A DNA stretch of 64,000 nt from Mactra quadrangularis (taxonomy: Eukaryota > Mollusca > Bivalvia > Venerida > Mactridae), in assembly GCA_025267735.1 (NCBI GenBank), contig CM046301.1, forward strand, positions 62,763,872 to 62,827,871, read 5' to 3'. The notes beneath the pieces were generated by a model, which ran no database searches, was not told the DNA's origin, and saw nothing but the letters and a program-made list of their open reading frames with translations. A program made the translations under genes and the position numbers. Within the stretch, counting starts at the first letter, position 1. Each line of letters opens with the position of its first letter. This document shows, one piece after another, positions 1 through 13,200 of the stretch.

Positions 1-336
1 TCACATATGATCAAATGTCAATTTCAGATATATACAATAAAATTTGAACTTTATGTTTACATGCTATTGATTTCAAGATATATTTTTTAATTACTCTGAA
101 AGATATTTTCAGGAATTTCTTTTTGTATCTAAATATTATGTGCTTTTGTTTTTATATTATAAGGTTTTTTAAAAAGAAAAATGTTTTCTTCAATGAATAT
201 TAGAATTGTTTATGGTATTAAATTTCTGTTTAGTATTGCATGTGGATTTTATGTTCTAAAATTTATATACAAAACATTAAAACATGTTATACATCATGTG
301 TCTGTACTGTTTTGTAGTGTTTTAAAAACCTGGTAA

Positions 337-626
337 CCCGGGTCGATAGCGCAGTTGGTAGCGCGCCAGGATTTGGATACTTGTGCCCGAGGGGGTGCGG
401 GTTCGAATCCCACCTGGGGAGGTTATACCCTTCCATGAAAATTTGACAATAATGTCGATTTTCCTCCATTGATTAGATGATATGGAGGAGTTTCTGGCCT
501 TGTGGAAGGGTAGGTGAGTACTGGTTATAGACAATGGTCCAGGAAAGCTAGGTTAAGTGCGCTGGACGTCGTAAAATGACCTAAAATTGTGTTCACGCGG
601 TGTTAACTCCAATAAATAAAATTAAG
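337..626 (+). mobile_element. tRNA-derived SINE, family S1
   Basis: The head GGTCGATAGCGCAGTTGGTA (A-box-like) is followed by GGTTCGAATCCCACC (B box), i.e. a tRNA-like pol III promoter. A conserved body of about 200 bp (TTCCATGAAAATTTGACAAT ... GAGTACTGGTTATAGACAAT) ends in an AATAAATAAA tail. Other copies are at 4342-4618, 9509-9740, 22921-23190, 57797-58080 and 63062-63320. Confidence 0.85.
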
Positions 627-949
627 AACCTGGTTACGGTGTTGGACTGGTAGTATTTGGATAGCAGTTCCATGTTGGTTAGAATCAAATTTATAATTAA
701 CTCTGTTGTTTCCTTGAGCAAGAAACTTTATCCTGATGGCTCAGTACTGGATGACCAGGAAGGGGACTCGAAAGTAATGAATCTAAGTTTCACAATTGAG
801 CAAATAGTTTAGAATCAGTTTGAGTGGTCATCTTTGGATAGGTACCCACCAGACTAGGTCAGTCAGTAGCACACAAGACTACTGATGGAAGGGTTGTTGG
901 TTTGATTCCTATGCAGGGCATACTTATGTGCAGTTTAGATGTGACAAAA

Positions 950-1400
950 GCCAGATCTACCATCCAGTTGGCGTGCTACACCCATGCAGCGTGCACACTT
1001 GTAGCTTGGATCCTCTTTGATGTGTTTTAAACCACTGCATTTCTCGTGGACCCAGTTTCTGCAGCTCAGCAGAGGATGCTGTTGCTGCCAACTTCGGTGC
1101 AGCACACTGCTCATGGGAACTTTCCCGAGCTCTCCAGGATGTCCAGCCTAGTCCCACAGATCATTACCTTTGTCTTCTTAGCATCGACTCCGAGACCTTT
1201 CTTTTCCATTTCATCCTTCCTAGCCAGGAGCCTTGTGACGCTCTCCTTAAGTGATTCCGTGATAATGACAAGGTCATCAGCATAGAGATCCTCCCTAGGG
1301 ACGCCAGCCGGGAACTCTCGTGAGAGGACTTCCAGCACTATAATGAAGAGAAGTGGGCCAAGTACCGACTGGGCCAGTCTAAACCTGATCTAATCCCTGG
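950..1400 (-). mobile_element. decayed non-LTR retrotransposon, reverse transcriptase fragment
   Basis: The minus strand reads VLGPLLFIIVLEVLS and then EDLYADDLVIITESLKESV, the GxxxSPLLF and YADD active-site blocks of a non-LTR reverse transcriptase. It continues into KKTKVMICG. The frame is lost on both sides and no endonuclease remains, so this is a dead fragment. Confidence 0.75.
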
Positions 1401-2572
1401 TTTTTAATTTCTGAGCTATAATTGTACTTGGGGAGAGAATACATCATTGGTTCAGACATTACCTAGATAAATCAAAAGCTAAAGTCAATTCCATCAAAGA
1501 AAGCTTTTTATGTAGGACAACAATGATATATGGGGGCCGGTACCACAAGGGGAATGCTTGGTATCGCTATGAAGCAATTTCTTATGGGAAGGCTTGCTAC
1601 AAACTAGCTTATTGAATCCACATGTAGCATGCTTCTTTCTTGATCGCCGAAAGACATTTGGAACAACCCCTTTTTTAAAATGGCTGCGCCCATTGTGAAT
1701 TTTTTCCCCAGAATACTGACTTATTTCTTATTTCAAGCACATATTTCGTATAAGCAGTTGAATCGTGATGATAATTGATTTGAATACATGTATTTGTTAC
1801 AATTTTGAACTTTTGTTAAAGTCCCCATCTTGGATCTTTGAGACATAGATAACAGGTTTCTGGATCTGCTAGTTTGAAGCAAAACTGTTTCATAGAACAC
1901 ATATGCAACACAGAAGTGCTTTAAAAAGAGATTTCCTTGCAAAACAGGCCCAAGATTTCTCCAAAGCTATCAATAGTTGAGTCAAGAGTTGGTGACTAAC
2001 AAAAAACAAGATAACACTGTTTTTAAATATTAACATGAATTTATTGTAATTGATAAAAACAAAATATTGCACAATGCCAATAGACTATATAGTCTTTCGA
2101 AGCACACATTTAACAATCAAATTATTACAGCAGAAATAGTCCTCAACTGTCAAAGTATGAATAATTTCACTGGGACTGACAATGTTCTGTTATATAAATA
2201 CCAAGATGACGCTGATTTAGCGAGCAGGCATTTAACTGCTAAGCTACAATGTATGCATCCGTTTCCTCCAAACTTAAATCGGAATATCACAACTGCCAGA
2301 AAATCAACATTTTTACACAAAGTTGCAGTAAAATTATTCAATACATTGCAGTAGACATTTAAAACATACTGCAAACCAAGAATTTGTTTTGTGATTTTTA
2401 CTTTAGAGACTTTTGCAGTCGTAGTATTTCCACAATATATTACAGTCACTAATTGGCTGTTTGCTCTTTTTTCAATTAACAAATGTCAGGTTTAAAATCA
2501 TCCAAGGAGACGTGTTAATCTAAATAAACATGTATATACATATGACCCCAAGGTTCAAGTTAGTTACATGAG

Positions 2573-2834
2573 TATTGTGCGTAAATATTGACCCCAACCT
2601 GACCTTTATGCAAGAATATTCATTACATTGAATATGAATGTAGTATTAATGCTCGATTACACAGTGACCGTGAGGATTGTGAGTTAAAACTTAACACACA
2701 AACATACTTCTATAATTTTACGATCACTGCCGAAATGTAGAATAGGCGTGGTACTGACTTTTGTCGGGATATGTGTAGATAATTATTAGATGCAAATGTG
2801 AAAGGTCAGGTCGGGGTCAATATTTACGCACTAT
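2573..2834. mobile_element. MITE family A, copy 1
   Basis: About 260 bp with terminal inverted repeats: left GTGCGTAAATATTGACCCC, right GGGGTCAATATTTACGCAC. A second copy in the opposite orientation is at 13607-13862. No coding capacity. Confidence 0.8.
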
Positions 2835-3813
2835 ATAACACAAGAAAAAATATGGTTCTTGTAATTTCACACTGACAGTTTGACAATAAATTATCGAAGA
2901 TGACAAAGACTTGAAAAATGTTGGATAAGTTATTATTTTGCGATTTTCGCAGCAGGTGTGAATATGGGAAAGTTTTTTTGTGCATAAAAGTCTGTCATCT
3001 ACAAATAGCAAAACATTGTGTAGACTAAAGTTTCTAAGTTTACAGTATTGGTACCAAAACAAAACTAAGAATATATATATGACTAACAAACTAAATATAA
3101 ATATTACAACATATAACTTTCAGATATCTTTACAACTATAACCATAGCAACCATGACACTTTCAGTATATACAGACACCTTAAAGTAAATTTACAATCAA
3201 AATCTTGCTTTCATTAATATACATGAGGCCAAAGACAGAGCAACATGGTTCCAAGTCAAAAATACAATCTAAACATACAAGAGAAATTACTCAAAAATTA
3301 ATAGATGATTTTTATCATTTGAAAATATCAAGCAAGTTTTTCTCTGTTTCTAACATTAAACAACGCTATCCCAAAAACCCTTTAGGCTACAACAAATTGA
3401 TCATATTTTCTATGGATTCCTCACACCTTAATTTTGACGGTTTTTACAAAAAAATTTTTTTACTTCCTCGCTCACTCATAAAAATTTGGTCAAACCGCTA
3501 TATAAAGCAAGTGAATAAAGACTTTTTTTAAAAAAATTCTTCGCTCGCTCCCCCTATTTTTTCCCCAGAAAAATCCGTAGAACACATGATCAACTTGTTG
3601 TGGCCTTATTTAGATAAAAAATGAATTACATTTGCCCATAGCTTAAAAAAAGAATTCAAGAGCAGTCCGAGTATATGCCAAAGTTAGAATCAATTAGTTA
3701 TTTGACATACAAGTCATATGTATAATATTTCAATTATAATTATTTAAATTGACTTAGATCTACATGTATGCATAAGCAGCATAACTATTGGTTAAGATTT
3801 CTTAAAATTTAAT

Positions 3814-3819
3814 TTTATT
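3814..3819 (-). terminator. candidate polyadenylation signal for TRAPPC11
   Basis: AATAAA on the minus strand (TTTATT on plus) lies about 420 bp downstream of the TRAPPC11 stop. In AT-rich DNA such hexamers occur often by chance, and no other signal supports it. Confidence 0.3.
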
Positions 3820-4241
3820 CTAGAACTTTTAGAGAGCACTATTTAAGATTAGGCAATAGAAAGGGTCAATCATAGAACCATTTTCCATTATTGTTTACAT
3901 AAATGGAAGAAAATAAAGAAGTTCAGACACATATCAGATTGCAATGAAGAAAAACACCAAATCAAAGTATCATAGACAAAAAACATAAATATCACTTCTA
4001 ACTGAAGTACTAAATGATTCAAATTTAATTTTAATACTTTATAAGCTTCATTCAAAAGTCTGTATTACCAGATTAAAAAAGCAAATTTTGGAATGTTTTG
4101 ATTCAAAATATCGAGCACACACAAATACATGCAAAATGTTTCTTTCAAATGAATACATCACCAGATTACACAAGTATGACATAACTAGATAAAATAAAAA
4201 GTTAAATTACATATTCTACACCATACTGTGTAAAATATAAA

Positions 4242-4283
4242 TCACTTTTCACCAGGTCCTGACTTGCTAGACTTCCCTAGTGG
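4242..4283 (-). CDS. TRAPPC11: TRAPPC11 terminal coding exon
   Basis: After the acceptor tttcag| the exon reads [13 protein letters not shown] and stops at TGA (4242-4244). It follows exon 27, which ends [14 protein letters not shown]. The tail is short and Ser/Lys/Gly-rich. It differs in sequence from the vertebrate tail but occupies the same place. Confidence 0.8.
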   Translation of the reverse strand, partial: PLGKSSKSGPGEK

Positions 4284-7200
4284 CTGAAAGTAGAGAATTG
4301 GAAGGTTAAAACAAAATGAAACTTCATTTTTTTTTTAAATTGGTTTTAATGCTGTGTCAACACATTTTAGGTCATTTTACGGCGTCCAGCACACCTAACC
4401 TAACTTTCTTGGACCATTGTCTATAACCAGTACTCACCTACCCTTCCACAAGGCAGGAAACTTCTCCATATTATCAAATCAATGGAGGAAAATTGACATT
4501 ATTGTCAAATTTTCATGGAAGGGTATAACCTCCCCGGGTGGGATTCGAAACCCGTACCCCCTTTGAGACATAAGATTCTAAATCCCAGTGCACTACCAAC
4601 TGCGCTATCGACCCAGGTTATGAAACTTTTCAGATTTGGAACAAGAGGGTCCTGAGAACCCTGGATGGCTCACCTGAGAACTAGATTCTGAAGTGAGCTA
4701 ACAAAAAGTGCAACACACACAGTACTATTCAGTTAGTTACAATACATGTACATTTAAAATCATTTAAATGAAAGCATAGATTATAAGGCAAACTCGAAGG
4801 TCACAAGTTTAATACATAACATCTTCACTATATCAAAATATATGTGCAATCAGGCTGGTCTTGACTAATACATCAGTGCATGGGTGGCCTGTTAGCAAAA
4901 GCTACAATTCTCCTGTGAACTTAACAATGATGTCACCATCGTTAACTACTGGCTCAGTAAAACAAGAGAGTCCTGACTTTCGATACTTTATGAGGTCTCT
5001 TGTATTGTTTATAAATTCTTAACTATATGTTAATGTACAGTACTGGTTAACATGGGACTCGAACTCAGATAGATTTACCCATAATATGGCCAAACAGTTA
5101 TTGACAAGAAATAATTTTTCAAAATTTGCCTATCCTCTGACCATACTTTTTATGAAGCAGAAACTAAAAATGTTACGGCCATATTCAGACAAACAATAGT
5201 CAATCATATACCATTATACACAGAATATAACTTACCTTTATAAATACATGTGAAGGTAACATTTTCTGTATGATAGGATCCATAGTTCCAGGATATCTCT
5301 GCATATTAAGATGCATCTTGGGTAAAGCTACATGACCCGCTATCAATGGAAACAAATTATATGTCATCTCATATGGTTTACCTGGTAATAGTCTAAAATG
5401 AACCTGAAAAAAAAGTATTTTTATTATTTTTTATAATTCATTTTAGCTCAATTGTGAAACAAGAAGCCAGTTGTATAAGCATATCGCTACATAGGACTTT
5501 GTGCCCTGGTACCCTTCTTACAGCAAAAGGAATAGGTATTAGATATCAAATTGAGGGTACCAGGGGCGAAGAAATACGTAGCAATAGGCTTAGGCAAAAG
5601 GCCCAATTTCTTCCTAGTCTGCAAGTACAGAGCAGTACAAATAAAATGTCTTGCTCTTAGCAAACAAGAGCACCGCTAGGCGGAGCATCATATGCCCGAA
5701 AGTGTTGTTTTTTTAGTTAAGATGAAGCATTTGTAAGACATGAGAATATTTCAACTTAAGATATGCGCCGGAAACTGTTTTCAGTTTTAAGGTAATAGTG
5801 ACCTTGACCTTTGACCTTGTGACCCCAAAATCAATAGGGGTCTTCTACCCGATATGGACAATCATCGTATGAAGTTTGAATATTGTGGACCAAATGGAAC
5901 TTAAGTTATGCTCCGGAATCTGAAACAGTTTTCAGTTTAGAGGTAATAGTGACCTTGACCTTTGACCTTGTAACCCCAAAATGAATAGGGATCGTCTACC
6001 CGATATGGACAATCATCGTATGAAGTTTGAATATTGTGGACCAAATGGAACTTAAGTTATGTTCCGGAAACCAAATTGCTAACAGACGGACGGACCGATG
6101 GACCGACGCCAGGGGGTATAACATAATATGCTTGAAATTCTTTCGGGCATATAAAAACAGGTGAATTTTGGATGTGATTACCAGACCAGTAGTAAAATAG
6201 AATTCAAAATATGAAGGTAGCAGACTCCAAGTTTTAAAGCAAAACAAGGAAATGTATTAGAATCTGCAGCTTAGTTTTAATAAAACAAGTGACTTTTAAA
6301 CTAGGTATTTTTAATATTGTTCACTTCAGTTTCCTTTCAGTCCCTCAATATGCAATCAACAAACTGAACCTTTTACTGGTTGGGACGTAGACAAAAATTG
6401 GCCAATTTTTTTATCTTAACACAACAGGGCTATTTCAAGATGTTCTTATTTTATTACTATGGTAGTTGATACATGTATACAGAGTTGCAATTGAGCAAAA
6501 CTAATCCCTAGGTGATACACTTCATTAGAACCCCAATCCTATAGGCACCATGGCAATGCTAGGGCAGAACAAAATGAACATAATATGTAGTGTCTAGTCT
6601 TTTGCATTTCTTTCATTTTTTTCCAAAAATGAGGTCTAAAGTGCTTATCAAAGATTAAAAATATATTATTCTTTCATCATGTTGAAGCACTTGACGACCC
6701 TGATTTTTTTCTGGCAATGTGTGATCCTGTGCCCTATTCAAACCACAACAACAAAGGCTCCACCATCCCTGGGACCCCCATCTTTTGATGGGTGAGCACA
6801 CAAAGACATTATAAGGCAATTTTTATTAAGCACTAAATTCAATAAAAAAACATTAATTTCAAGTCCTGTGGCAGCCATTATAAAGGTTTGGGATGAAAAA
6901 TGTAAAAACACAGAATTGACCAGTGAATGGTTCAGTTTCCTAAATACAATGAACCATTGCATGAATTTACCTTTTAGCATATTTAACAAGGGTTTACAGT
7001 TACAGTTTAATTGTACCACAAAAGAGCACATGACCATATTTGGGGGTAAATGTATAAAATATCAAAATAAAAAGGTCACACCCAGAATGGTCAATTCAGA
7101 AATGATAATATATAAATAACACATGGCAGTGAGGGTGACGGTACAGATTATCAACCAGAGGATAATAATATCAACAGGGGCGCTAGCCGAGGTTGATATT

Positions 7201-10200
7201 ATTTTTCAAGGGTTGATAATCTGTACCGTCACCCTCACTGCCATGTGTTATTTGTTTAATTATACCGAACAAAACTGTAACATGTAAATATTTATTAAAC
7301 AACAAATAACAACACAGTAAAGACAACCATCAATACAATAAAAAAACTGAATTATTTATAAACTAAGGGAAGTAACTTGTAAATCATGGCTACTAATCGT
7401 TAATAAGTGGTCTCCCTTAGATAGCGGGTAATATAACAATGTGATTAAACAAAATAACACCAGCTCCGGTATAGGGCTGGGAAGTAACTTGTAAATCATG
7501 GCTACTAATCGTTAATAAGTGGTCTCCCTTAGATAGCGGGTAATATAACAATGTGATCGAACAAAATATCACCCGCTCCGGTATAGGGCTTTAGCATAGG
7601 GAAATTCCAGTGAGGTATAATAAATCTAAACACCTACCTGTTTGTTTCCAGAGAACATAAAAGAATCACTAGGTTCCATATTTACTTCAACTTCCTGTGG
7701 GTATCCAGTTCTGTTATATATAATATAGCAAACAGGTAACAAACATTTCATGTTACCATATGCTGGTAGTTTAAGTTCTACAGATATAGGTATATGTTCT
7801 ATGTTTACTGTTGGTAAGGTAAACAATGTTGTCACTGAGGGATGATCTAGGTTACCTCCTGTATCTTCCATACGCCTGGAAAACAATATTTAGGACATTA
7901 CATTTATAGTTCAAACAAAAAAACAAAACACTGTTCATAATAACAATACAATAAACTAATCCACAACGAGGGACACTCAGGATGACAATAACATAAACAT
8001 GTGAAATGTTTTAAGATTGTCTTAGTTGTTGGTGTAATGGAAAAGATTTTTACCATTACAAGCATGATTTACCACCAAATGGTGATATCAATCATGTTGA
8101 AATGAATTACACACATTTTATTTTCATTACTGCCTACCCCTGAAATGGATTGTCTCATTTTTAATGTTTACCAAAACACTTTTGTATTTTTTTGTACACA
8201 CTGTAATCCACCATAATTTAAATTTGAAATAAATCACGGTTTAAAATTCAGCAGGAGGGGGATCTAATCATTATATAGAAAACAATATTTAATCCAACAT
8301 GATTTGACTGTGAATAATAGACCCAATTCGGAACTCAAATTTGTGGCTTTTTTCGTCCGTATACAGGCGGTACTAAGTTCGTTACACATTATTGCTAAAA
8401 AGCATGAAATATGGATTAAATCCCACTGTTCTTTGAACACATATTTTCATTACGACATTGAAAGTTTGTGTGTACTGCTTGGGAAACCTGAAATATTTGA
8501 ATTTTGGTAATAGTCTATTCAGTAGCCTGTTCAATTACCCTAAACGTTCCGTAACGATACATTCGGAACTCCTCGGCCATTCTCTGCGAATAATCTAATC
8601 TAATAAACAAATATACGATCATTAAGGGAATGAGTGATGTTTAAAAATTTACGGACTAAAAATGAAACATCACTCATTGCCTAAATGATTGTATATTTGC
8701 TTACTTTAACACCGGTATTTCAAAATAGCGTCAAAATATATCCGAGATTATTCGCAGCATATGGCCGAGGAGTTCCAAAATTATTGTTACGGAACGTTTT
8801 GGAACAATTAGGTTAATTGAACAGGCTACAGATGTGGAGTTATTTAACTACAAAGATTATATGCCAGTGTGGTTAATTATGTAAAATCTCAATGATAAAC
8901 AGCAATTTATTCCCTGACTTATCACTAGGGTTTGGATAATCAGACGATTTGTTTTAAAATTAATTAAGTGGCAAGTTTTATACAAAACACTTTGTAAAAA
9001 AGTTAAAACTCCAATTATTTTGAATGACGAACGTTTGATAAAATGCAATCAACAATTGGCTGATCTTTCAAATTGTGGTTATTGGAAAACTTACCTAACT
9101 TAAAATAGAATTTTAATTTTACAATGGGGACAGTGCTAATTTCCTTGAGCAAGAAATTAACAACAAATTGTTCCACTTCACCCAGGTGTTAATGGGTACT
9201 GTGAGGGATCGCCTCCTTGAAGGAGATTTCAATGATCAGGAGTTATCATATAAGATTGTAAAGTCGGCTGAACATGTATATGGAAGCAGACTTTAAACCA
9301 CACTATAACTCTTTTTTAAAGGATGCCTCATCATAAGATGGGAAATATACTAAAGTGGAAAAACATACCTCTTCCAGTGAAGAACAAAACTACCAAGAGA
9401 CACCGATGTCACTGCAGTGTTTAATGATGTTAGACAGAAACATTCAGCTGCACATTCACTCTTCTTTAAACATACTGCAGAAGATAAAAACAGTCTTTTA
9501 AGTATACTAGGTTTAACACTAAGTCAACACAATTTATTTTACGGCCTCCAGCACACTTCACCTAGCTTTTTGGACCCTTGTCTATAGCCAGTACTCATCT
9601 ACCCTTTCACAACCCTGATAACTTCTCCATATACCTTATTAATGGAGTAAAATTGACAATAATGTTAAATTTTCATGAAAGGGTATGACCTACCAGGTTG
9701 GATTTGAACCCATACCCCCTTCAAGACACTAGATTCGAAAGTTCAAGTAAAAAGACTACATTAGTTATTGCAAAATCATGACAATTTTTAAGTTCCAAAT
9801 GCTTAATTTGGGAAGAAAAGGTTCCATACAATCAAAATGCACGCAGGTTTCAACAATACTGAATGTATTTATATAGGACAGAATATATATACAATTTTTT
9901 TTCCCTTAAACTTGGGAATATGACCCATACTCCTTAAATTGGGAATTTTATCGGCATTTTGGTTTAAATTGGGATAAGATGTCATTCAAATTTAATAACA
10001 ATAGCAGATTTAACTAAGTTTTTAGTTTCATTCTTCATTAAATTAGTTAGTTAATTAAAAAGAAAGATTACCTTGACATATAATTTCAAGCTGAAGCATA
10101 CTTAAAGCTTTTTTTTTCAAAAATCGTTTTCTTTCAAGTAGAATGGGAAATTTCAAATAGAAATTTTGAAAAAAAAGATATGATTTTAGAGATGGGAATA

Positions 10201-13200
10201 TATCCAATAAATGGCTATAAAATTGACCAAAAATAAACACTGATATATAACTAGTTTAACCATACCTCCATTCAATTGTGAAGGTGAATTATCTGTTTTC
10301 TCTATACATGAAGTCTGCAATATAAATACCAAACACATGATTAGAAATACATTGTATACAATAAAATAAGTATAGTAATTTAGACAAGTATTGTAATGTG
10401 GAAACCACATTAAAGCTGGATTTATCAACTTTAACGCAAAAATTACAAAGGGAAATAATCCATAAAAAAGGTAGGTAGAATTGTTACTTTCTAATTCTGT
10501 TTATCACATGGTATGTAGTCACTGTATGAAGTTTCATAAAGATCTGACAATAAACCGCAGAAATATACAATGTATGGTAAAGAAAAAACTTAAAGCAATT
10601 GTTAACGACACAGGATGCCTGACCACCTGCCAGTCCGCTTGCCCACCCACCCATTCACTCACCCACCCTCCCGTGTTTCGCCAAACTATTAGCTGATTTT
10701 TTCGTTGAAAAATCTGGCTAAAAATTTGTTATTTAGTGAAATAAATAGGCCATATTACAAGATAGGTCATAACCTTTTCACCCTTTTGTTTGGTAGCAAT
10801 TCCTGAGCCTTGTATTATAAGAGTTTAGGATATAAGAATGCATTGTATATTGAAACATATTGAATACCAAAATAATCATGGGTCATACAGAATATCTGTT
10901 TAAAAAGGGCCGACTTGATTTGCCCGGGCGGCTTACGAACCGGTGTGAGCCGATAGCCGATCGGCTCGCCCGGTGTGACATATGAATCGAGCGATCCGGC
11001 TAACTAATTACTGTAGCAGACGGTCGCATTTCAAGCAGTGTGTGTAAATAAACCTATATCAGTAGTTAAAATTCTAAATTCGTGTCTGGCAAGTAAAACA
11101 TGTACTTGTATTATAACTCTTACACAAATGACGCGCAAGAAAGTTTAATTGAACACATCAATTAGTATTTTGTCCATAATCGTAGTAAATTTTTGTAATA
11201 ATGGTTTCACCTGTACCTATTTTTAGCCATATTCGTCACGTGCTCGCCGGTTGTTGACCTGGCTCAATCTCGGGGCAAATAAAGCGAATCGCCGGTAGCC
11301 GTTTCTGAATCGGCATACGCCGGTTTAAGCTGCCCGGGCAAATCAAGTCGGCCCAAAGTCTTAACAAGAGCTTGGCTGAGCAGGGTCAAATATGCCCAAA
11401 AGATGGGTCAACTTGAAACGAGAGTAACAAGAATTGAAGCCAAGTAATGAAGAAGTAGTTGTCTGCACAAGAATTAGTTTATAGTAAATAGAAAAAAAAA
11501 TATTTCAAAAGAAACTGATGGAATTTGAATGATGTCCCCTTTTTAAGTATATATATAAAAGGGAAATAATTCAAAAGTAAATGATTAAATTTGAATAACA
11601 TCCTTTTTCTGCACAACCAGACATCATTATCTATCAACAGTGAGAGTTTCAAGAAAAAAAAGTCAGGTAATAAAGGAGTTGTTGTTTGCACAAGAATTTG
11701 TTTATTTTAATTAATAAAAGGGGAACACTCCATAAGTAAATAAAGAAATTTGAGTTATGTCCCCTTTATGCACATTTAGAAGCATGAAAGCTTTATAAAA
11801 ACAATTCTTACCAGTTGTAGATCACTATCCTGTATATCAACAGCCCATGGTGATGTACATTTAATCTCTGGCATCATTATAAATGGTTCCTCAGCTTGTA
11901 TGGCTTCAATTGTCTCAAACTGTAAAATTGTACACACCAAAGTCTTAAGCTACAGTCCCATAAACATAAAAATAGCCGTTAGGGCACTGTACAGGCGCCG
12001 TGCAATCAACTTCCGCAAGGACCCATATGAACTCTTGCGTACCTGTACAGACTGTTACATTTTTACCAGGGTCCGTGAGATGAGCCCAGGATACACATAT
12101 CAGTGTTAGAGTCAAAATCGTGGCCGACTATGGATTAAACATGCATATCTTCCAGCTACAGCTCCGTACGCGTGTGTTGTTTCAAACCATGTGCGTACCG
12201 TCACCTTGATACGCAATGCTTCCCACGGATACGACTGTCTGCAGGTACAGGTCCGTAACAAGCCATGATTTTATGAGACTGAGGCATTACATATACATGT
12301 ATATATATGGGATTTAAAGCTTCAACAGAGACATTAGTCACATAACTAAATAACAGAAAATGTGGCTCAACCCAATTGCCTAGCATACATACATAGTTTT
12401 ATACAATTATTACAGTTGTTTATCAATTAAAATGTGGAATTTGCAACAAAATATGACATTATTATTAAATCAAAAAAATTTAATAAATATACAAGTAATG
12501 CATAAACTTTTTAATGTTTTGTGTGAGCAAAAATAGCAATGTTATCAAAACAAGATATGAAATACTGTGTTAACCAAGATCATTAATAAGCTAAAAAGGT
12601 AAAAATTGAATGTTATGAATTTACTGAAAACTTACTTTTAAAATACCGAAATGGACAAATTTCATAAAAAAATAGAGTAATTTATTCTCAAAATACAGAA
12701 ATCAATGCTGCACACTGAATAACTTTCCACCATGAAGCTATTATATGGAATCTATACAATCCAAGAGGTTTAAAACTAGTATTGAGCATAATGGTAACAC
12801 CTGGACAACCCAAGTTTTGAATACCATTTCTAATGTTTTATGGCAGCATTTTGAAAATTTCACAGAAGAAGGACAGAATCCCCCTGACATTTTACCAGGA
12901 TCTGCACTGCTACATAACAAGAACAATATAACAAATGAGAAAAGATGCACTGACATTACGCAGCTATGGAACGCCATTCTGCTATGCGAATTGCTATTTG
13001 CGAAATGACATTTGCTAATGATTATTGCGAAATGCTTATTGGCACAAGGTTATTTTAGAACAATTTCCACCATTAATCAGACCGCTGTCTTCCAGGAAGG
13101 AAGGTAGTAAACTGCATTTCGCAATTATTATTAGCAAATGTCATTTAGCAAATTGCAATTGGCATTTTCCGAATTGCATTTCACAATAATCATTAGCAAA

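Noticed and set aside
340..420. Functional tRNA gene
   Set aside because: The tRNA-like head is embedded in a conserved SINE body found at five other places and its acceptor-stem ends do not pair properly.
3205..3531. 108-residue plus-strand open frame
   Set aside because: AT-rich sequence with Lys/Ile/Phe-biased translation, no recognisable domain or splice context and no support as a gene.
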